The notes under the pieces are model-generated. The model worked only from the letters and a program-made list of their open reading frames with translations, did not search any database and was not told the origin of the DNA. Of a stretch of 64,000 bases of DNA, positions 57,301 through 64,000 are shown one piece after another. Position numbers and translations under genes: made by a program. How positions within the stretch are numbered: the first letter of the stretch is position 1; each line of letters opens with the position of its first letter. The stretch comes from Tragulus kanchil (lineage: Eukaryota; Chordata; Mammalia; Artiodactyla; Tragulidae): NCBI GenBank assembly GCA_022376925.1, contig JAIOJX010000032.1, positions 117,777,979 to 117,841,978 of the forward strand, written 5' to 3'.

Positions 57301-59272
57301 AGGAATTTGAAAGGGAGGATACAGGCCTTTCAGGAGAAGGAAGATGAGGGGGTTGCATTTTTTTTTTTTTTTGACCATGTACCAGAAGCAGAGTGAGTCT
57401 CTGTGTGCGCCCATGTTTACGGCTGGAGAAGGATATTATGAGCGCAAAGAGCAACCCTGCCTGAGTACTGCTCCTAGTATTGCCGGGTGTTAGGCACTTT
57501 ATATCCACTGACTTGGCCAGTCTTCACAATCATCTTATAATCATCGTTATAGCGATGAGGAAACTGAGATGCAGAGAAATGGGAGATTTGCCTAAGATGA
57601 CACACCTCCACGAGGTAGGGCAGCAAGCTTGAGAACCCAAGTGTTTATCAACCATGCCAGTGCCTCTGGAAGGTGAAATCTGCCAAGAAATGACTGTCTT
57701 CTTTGCAGCTATGACAAGATGGTGACTATTTCTACTTTAATAGGTTCTGTCACTTTGTGCACAAATAAACACGTTCTTTTTGGAACTGGACAGCTTCCTC
57801 CAATGTGGGGAGCCTCCACAGCTGCCTTTTGTCCTTTGCTACTCAAAGTGTGGTCTGTGGACCAGCAGCAGCAGCAGCACTTTCTGGGAGCTTATGAAAA
57901 TATAGAATCTTGGGCCCCACACCAGACCTTCAAAAACAGAATCTGCACTGTGCCCAAATCCCAAGATGATACAAATACATATTAAAGTTTCAAAAGCTCC
58001 GGGCTTCAGTACTTCTATCTGGTTGGCTCAGAATCAAGGGTTGGTCGGTCTCAACTCTCCAGCTGAAGCTCATCTTCACATTAGTGGTGGAAGAGTTGGT
58101 GTGATCCCTTCTCTGAGCCCAAGCCCCCTTCTGAGACTGCTGTGGCTTTTGTGCTGATATGCAGGAGCTTTGCCTTGGGCCCATTCCCTCCCGGGCCGGG
58201 GCACCCCCAGTGTGCCTGCCTTAGACCATCCTCCCTTCAGGAAGCTGGGCCCCAGTCCCCTCCCGGGCCAGCCCCTCATGTTCCTGTCAGATACAGCCCC
58301 ACGTCCTGTCCCTGTCCCTGCCCCTGTGGGGCCCATCCAGACCACACTGGGGTGGGGGCCCAGGGGAGGGGGCGTGGGAGTGGGCAGGGGGGCAGGAGGA
58401 ATTTGAAAGGGAGGATACAGGCCTTTCAGGAGAAGGAAGATGAGGGGGTTGCATTTTTTTTTTTTTTTTGACCATGTACCAGAAGCAGAGTGAGTCTCTG
58501 TGTGCGCCCATGTTTACGGCTGGAGAAGGATATTATGAGCGCAAAGAGCAACCCTGCCTGAGTACTGCTCCTAGTATTGCCGGGTGTTAGGCACTTTATA
58601 TCCACTGACTTGGCCAGTCTTCACAATCATCTTATAATCATCGTTATAGCGATGAGGAAACTGAGATGCAGAGAAATGGGAGATTTGCCTAAGATGACAC
58701 ACCTCCCACGAGGTAGGGCAGCAAGCTTGAGAACCCAAGTGTTTATCAACCATGCCAGTGCCTCTGGAAGGTGAAATCTGCCAAGAAATGACTGTCTTCT
58801 TTGCAGCTATGACAAGATGGTGACTATTTCTACTTTAATAGGTTCTGTCACTTTGTGCACAAATAAACACGTTCTTTTTGGAACTGGACAGCTTCCTCCA
58901 ATGTGGGGAGCCTCCACAGCTGCCTTTTGTCCTTTGCTACTCAAAGTGTGGTCTGTGGACCAGCAGCAGCAGCAGCACTTTCTGGGAGCTTATGAAAATA
59001 TAGAATCTTGGGCCCCACACCAGACCTTCAAAAACAGAATCTGCACTGTGCCCAAATCCCAAGATGATACAAATACATATTAAAGTTTCAAAAGCTCCGG
59101 GCTTCAGTACTTCTATCTGGTTGGCTCAGAATCAAGGGTTGGTCGGTCTCAACTCTCCAGCTGAAGCTCATCTTCACATTAGTGGTGGAAGAGTTGGTGT
59201 GATCCCTTCTCTGAGCCCAAGCCCCCTTCTGAGACTGCTGTGGCTTTTGTGCTGATATGCAGGAGCTTTGAC
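57114..59272 (+). repeat. Direct duplication 19 (57114-58172 / 58210-59272)
   Basis: Offset 1097. Contains the MPL promoter and upstream MIR-like DNA, but not exon 1. Confidence 0.92.
57490..57670 (-). repeat. MIR-like SINE upstream of MPL
   Basis: GCGATGAGGAAACTGAGATG, CAGAGAAATGGGAGATTTGC and GAGGTAGGGCAGCAAGCTTG follow MIR in reverse. Copy at about 58587-58768. Confidence 0.65.
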
Positions 59273-59950
59273 TCTTGCAGGACGTGGGGCCAGTGCTAAC
59301 TCGCTGCATTTAGCTTTGCCGGCCTCAGCTGGGGCTCCCCTCACTGACTTTACAGACTGAGTGCCCTTGATTCTTCCTCTTGAATTAATATTACTAACAG
59401 ATAATTGTAGGGAAGGGTAGGAGGAGTGTAGGATGTGGGAACCTTCAGCCTAAACTGAGGTCTTAGCTTCGCTTACACCATTTCTCTGCAAGAAGAAGGC
59501 CAGGTTTGCCCTGATTTCTGTCCAGCTTTCAGGTTCCAAGGACCAGCTTCCTCTGCCTGATAGGGATGACTTTGAATGTCTCTCCCGGCCCCCAATCAAG
59601 GGGCAGCAAATTTGTTGAGTCAAGTGAGAAGGGAAACCCCTCTAATGTTCATGGAGTCCCATGGCTTTGCTGTGGATATGTTGATGATTTCAGCATTCAT
59701 ATCTCTAGCTGTGACTCCCTGTCCTAGGCTCTACAATTGCATCACCAACTGTCTACTTGGCATCTGTACTTCCATGTCCAGTGGGCATCTGAGGCTTACA
59801 ATGGCCAAAATAAAACTCTTGATTTGGTTCCCACCCCTACACCTGTGTTGTTTCCTCTAGTCTTACCTTCCCTGTAAGTGGTACCACCATCTACTCAGTT
59901 GACCAAATCCCAGACCCCAGTGCACCTTGATTCCTACCTTCCTCTTACCC
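59273..59950. other. Intergenic DNA upstream of MPL, no gene seen
   Basis: No long conserved frame, exon or recognised young repeat. The last 70 bases already read like the L2-type block that follows. Confidence 0.5.
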
Positions 59951-60420
59951 TACATTCAATTCATTAGCAACTCTTGCCAGAGAGTCTTTCAAAATATATC
60001 CCAAATACTTTACCGCCTCCACTCTTGCCATTCTAGTCCCTGTGCAAGTCACTGACTAGCTTCCTAACTGCCTCCACCTCTTAACCCCTCCAGCAAATCC
60101 TCCACAGAATGGAGTGAAGTGTTAAAAAAGCAAATCAGATTTCTTCAGTCCCTTGCTTAAAACCCCTAATGGTTTTCTACTGCACTTAGAATAAAATCTA
60201 GATACTTCCTGAAGACAAGGGCCTATCTAATCTCTCTACTTGACTCCTATCTCCTACTTCTGTCTCATTTTCTCTGGAGTGGTCACAGTAACCTCATTGC
60301 ATCTCTCATTTGAATCATGTCACACTCAACCTTTCTGCAATGCTTGGTACTCTCTTCTTTCCTTGGGTTAGGCAATGCGTCATGTTTTCCTGGTTTCTTC
60401 CTACTCCTGTAACATTCCCT
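59880..60420 (+). repeat. L2-like LINE fragment
   Basis: Order CCACCATCTACTCAGTTGA, ATATCCCAAATAC, TTCTTCAGTCCCTTGCTTAA, ACCCCTAATGGTTTTCTAC, CACTTAGAATAAAATC matches the old LINE block also seen at 62850-63070. Copy at about 61055-61524. Confidence 0.55.
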
Positions 60421-62160
60421 TCCAGTTTCTTTTTTTCCTCCTTCTCTTAAATGTTACTGTTCTCAAGGTCTCCTTGCTTCCCCATTTGTATTACTATTTT
60501 CTGATGGGGCTCATGACTTCAATTCCATCAATAAAATATACCAGTGACTCTCCAAATCTTAGCATTCTTGAACTTCAACTTCTCAGTCCCTTTTAGACAT
60601 TTTGGGTTGTTGTTCCATGGGTGCTTCAAGCTCACCAGGCGCCAAATACAACTATTCCTCTCTCCCTCCTATCTTCCCTTCCTATGGTTACATATCATCA
60701 TTGGCAACCTGAGCAGGTAAGTTTGGAACCTGAATGTTATCCTCAAATTTTCACTCTCCCTCCACTTCTGCATGCAAGTCTTACCAAGTCCTGTGACTTC
60801 TACTGAGAGAGTTAGGTGTGCAGAGCCCACAAGTCAAAAGGCTTGCTTATGACCATCTATCAGAGAGTTGAGTTGGGGCCTGTTTGCACCTGCATAGAAG
60901 GAAGTCCAATTATCTGCCTTTTTCTTTTTTTCTACTTTCACACAGCTACAAAGAGATGCCTTCTTGAGTCTTCTGCTTTTTTAAACTACCAAGCAGGGAC
61001 TGGACTAGCCCTAGGGAAAAGAAGTCCATTAGGGCTGCTACTTTCTGGTGACTGTACATTCAATTCATTAGCAACTCTTGCCAGAGAGTCTTTCAAAATA
61101 TATCCCAAATACTTTACCGCCTCCACTCTTGCCATTCTAGTCCCTGTGCAAGTCACTGACTAGCTTCCTAACTGCCTCCACCTCTTAACCCCTCCAGCAA
61201 ATCCTCCACAGAATGGAGTGAAGTGTTAAAAAAGCAAATCAGATTTCTTCAGTCCCTTGCTTAAAACCCCTAATGGTTTTCTACTGCACTTAGAATAAAA
61301 TCTAGATACTTCCTGAAGACAAGGGCCTATCTAATCTCTCTACTTGACTCCTATCTCCTACTTCTGTCTCATTTTCTCTGGAGTGGTCACAGTAACCTCA
61401 TTGCATCTCTCATTTGAATCATGTCACACTCAACCTTTCTGCAATGCTTGGTACTCTCTTCTTTCCTTGGGTTAGGCAATGCGTCATGTTTTCCTGGTTT
61501 CTTCCTACTCCTGTAACATTCCCTTCCAGTTTCTTTTTTTCCTCCTTCTCTTAAATGTTACTGTTCTCAAGGTCTCCTTGCTTCCCCATTTGTATTACTA
61601 TTTTCTGATGGGGCTCATGACTTCAATTCCATCAATAAAATATACCAGTGACTCTCCAAATCTTAGCATTCTTGAACTTCAACTTCTCAGTCCCTTTTAG
61701 ACATTTTGGGTTGTTGTTCCATGGGTGCTTCAAGCTCACCAGGCGCCAAATACAACTATTCCTCTCTCCCTCCTATCTTCCCTTCCTATGGTTACATATC
61801 ATCATTGGCAACCTGAGCAGGTAAGTTTGGAACCTGAATGTTATCCTCAAATTTTCACTCTCCCTCCACTTCTGCATGCAAGTCTTACCAAGTCCTGTGA
61901 CTTCTACTGAGAGAGTTAGGTGTGCAGAGCCCACAAGTCAAAAGGCTTGCTTATGACCATCTATCAGAGAGTTGAGTTGGGGCCTGTTTGCACCTGCATA
62001 GAAGGAAGTCCAATTATCTGCCTTTTTCTTTTTTTCTACTTTCACACAGCTACAAAGAGATGCCTTCTTGAGTCTTCTGCTTTTTTAAACTACCAAGCAG
62101 GGACTGGACTAGCCCTAGGGGAAAAGAAGTCCATTAGGGCTGCTACTTTCTGGTGACTGT
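59951..62160 (+). repeat. Direct duplication 20 (59951-61054 / 61055-62160)
   Basis: Offset 1104, perfect abutment. L2-like intergenic DNA upstream of MPL. Confidence 0.92.
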
Positions 62161-62402
62161 CCAGTGGGTCCAGTCCAGGTCAGCAGGCCTGAACTTTTCT
62201 GTTGGTATATACAGTCAAAAGCCCTGTACAGACAACAGTCTGTATTTGATCTCTGTGTAGCCGTTGCTGAGAGAACTCAAGGGGCTGCTGGGTGAGGATT
62301 GGCTCAGGGAGTTGTGTGCTGTTGAATTGCTCTTTGGGGGATAGTGTGGGGGGTGATGGGAGTCCTGTTATATAGTATTTGCTGTTCTTTGTGGTATAAA
62401 CA

Positions 62403-62526
62403 CTTCAGGGATTTCCCTGAGGGGTCCAGTGGATAAGACTGCACTTTCAAAGCAGGAGTTGCAGGCTCAATTCCTGATTGGGGAGCTAAGATCCCACCAT
62501 TCGTGCAGTCAAAAAAAAAAAAAAAA
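62403..62526 (+). mobile_element. Short tRNA-derived SINE, sense
   Basis: GGGATTTCCCTGAGGGGTCC ... CAGGCTCAATTCCTGATTGG ... GTGCAGTC and an A16 tail. Copy at 63526-63609 has a shorter A tail. Confidence 0.8.
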
Positions 62527-64000
62527 TCCTCCAGAATAGCTAGTTTCAAGCTACTAATGTGCTGTGCTCTTGCCCTGTCCCTCCTGGATTTCCCAACATT
62601 ATTATTTTCATCCAATCAAAAGCCCCGTCAGAGGCAGCTCTGGGCACTTGGTTTCTCCATCTTCCCATCTCTTTCATAACTTTGCTAGGCTTCTCTCTAG
62701 AACCACTGTTGCATTAATGCCTGGAGCAGTGTGTCAGAGCACTGTGTTTTCCCCATATGTTTTCAATGTTACATTTACCATTCTCATAGTTAAGAAATGG
62801 TATATCCTTGTTTAGTGCTTTTAATCTGAAGTTCATATTTGCTTTTGTCCTTTCCTTGCTTAAAACCCTTTCATGATCCTTTAGACCAAGTTTCATCTGG
62901 ATGCTGGAGCAGAAGCCCTTACACCTCTCACCTTCCCCTGCATGATGCTCCATTTGCTCCTTCCCAAACCCAACCCCCTTTCCTGCCTCAGGTCCTTGCT
63001 TCCCTGAGCACAGAACCTCTAACCTCTCAGCCTGTTGAAACTGTCTTTGTGATTCAAGACTTGTCCCCAGGTCTTTTGGGGGCTCTTGTCTCCCAGTTAT
63101 ATGTAATGGTGGTGGTTGAAGGGGATAACTAATTTTACAAGGAAAATGCAATGTCACATTCCTTTCAGAGGCCTTGTAACTCGCGATCAGAAAACAACTG
63201 GGTGAGCCTTTGGGTATAGGAAGGATTTTGAGAGCTAATTTGCCAGATACGAAATGAGAATTTTGGAGTGTGTGGTGGTAACTCAAGAGAAAAAAGAGGA
63301 GGGTTGCTAAATGGCAGATAACAGTGTAAGGAAAAGAAATCTTCACCAGTGAGAAATTCCAGTAGAAGGACTGAAAATTTCAGCAGAGGGATACTCAATA
63401 CTCAGCTTGAAGTTTACTTCCTCACCTGCGAAAGCTTAACTTCCCTCAAAGCGTTCCATCAGTACAAGCATTCTATCCACAAAACCTTATATTCATGGTG
63501 TTTTGGTATGCCCGGGGGGGAATAGCTGCACTTTCAAAGCAGGAGTTGCAGGCTCAATTCCTGATTGGGGAGCTAAGATCCCACCATTCGTGCAGTCAAA
63601 AAAAAAAATCCTCCAGAATAGCTAGTTTCAAGCTACTAATGTGCTGTGCTCTTGCCCTGTCCCTCCTGGATTTCCCAACATTATTATTTTCATCCAATCA
63701 AAAGCCCCGTCAGAGGCAGCTCTGGGCACTTGGTTTCTCCATCTTCCCATCTCTTTCATAACTTTGCTAGGCTTCTCTCTAGAACCACTGTTGCATTAAT
63801 GCCTGGAGCAGTGTGTCAGAGCACTGTGTTTTCCCCATATGTTTTCAATGTTACATTTACCATTCTCATAGTTAAGAAATGGTATATCCTTGTTTAGTGC
63901 TTTTAATCTGAAGTTCATATTTGCTTTTGTCCTTTCCTTGCTTAAAACCCTTTCATGATCCTTTAGACCAAGTTTCATCTGGATGCTGGAGCAGAAGCCC
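62439..64000 (+). repeat. Direct duplication 21 (62439-63510 / 63526-window end)
   Basis: Offset 1082-1087; the A-tract of the SINE is shorter in the second copy. The second copy runs off the window. Confidence 0.88.
62527..63525. other. Intergenic DNA upstream of MPL
   Basis: 62850-63070 is L2-like. The rest shows no gene; a long open frame on the - strand crosses the L2-like block and has no family resemblance. Confidence 0.5.

Noticed and set aside
62714..63346. A 210-codon - strand frame upstream of MPL
   Set aside because: Reads antisense through an L2-like repeat and low-complexity DNA; no domain seen.
1881..64000. A real tandem-duplicated locus or a CRISPR-like spaced repeat system
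   Set aside because: Each pair has different content, there is no common repeat unit, and duplicated exons would break two essential genes.

Overview
The window is nuclear DNA from a ruminant (cattle, sheep, goat, buffalo or a relative). It holds a BovB (RTE-type) LINE, many Bov-tA and other tRNA-derived ruminant SINEs, and the gene block ELOVL1 - CDC20 - MPL, which in human sits at 1p34. The block is shown here in the opposite orientation to human. The species cannot be fixed from the sequence alone.

Layout. 1-2.3 kb: the coding exons of ELOVL1 (+), all intact. 2.5-11.2 kb: CDC20 (-), tail to tail with ELOVL1. About 9.6-11.7 kb: the CpG-rich CDC20 5' end and promoter, present twice. 12.2-21.7 kb: a degraded class II (betaretrovirus-like) endogenous retrovirus on the - strand, with a 3' LTR but no visible 5' LTR. 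21.7-26.2 kb: an old MaLR-like LTR with a SINE inside it, then MPL 3' flanking DNA. 26.2-57.1 kb: all 12 coding exons of MPL (-), the thrombopoietin receptor. A long intron between MPL exons 8 and 9 (30.5-40.7 kb) contains an RPL30 retropseudogene, a solo LTR with a 6-bp target duplication, a locally amplified diverged repeat family and a broken GFRA4-like exon. Other MPL introns carry a BovB LINE and a U6-L1 chimera. 57.1-64 kb: MPL promoter and upstream intergenic DNA with L2-like and SINE repeats.

The dominant structural oddity is 21 near-identical direct duplications of about 1.05-1.25 kb, back to back or nearly so, spread from 1.9 kb to the window end. They ignore all feature boundaries and copy exons, introns, ERV and SINEs alike. 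Several junctions carry short mosaic filler made from their own flanks. I read these as unmerged overlaps or gap-filling errors in a draft assembly, not biology. When one copy of each pair is used, CDC20 (499 aa) and MPL (645 aa) both assemble in frame with consensus splice sites. The coordinates below give that path and name the redundant copies.

The three genes are unrelated in function: fatty-acid elongation in the ER, activation of the anaphase-promoting complex, and cytokine signalling for megakaryocytes and blood stem cells. I see no new multi-gene system. The most interesting real biology is in the retroposed and pseudogene material inside the MPL introns.
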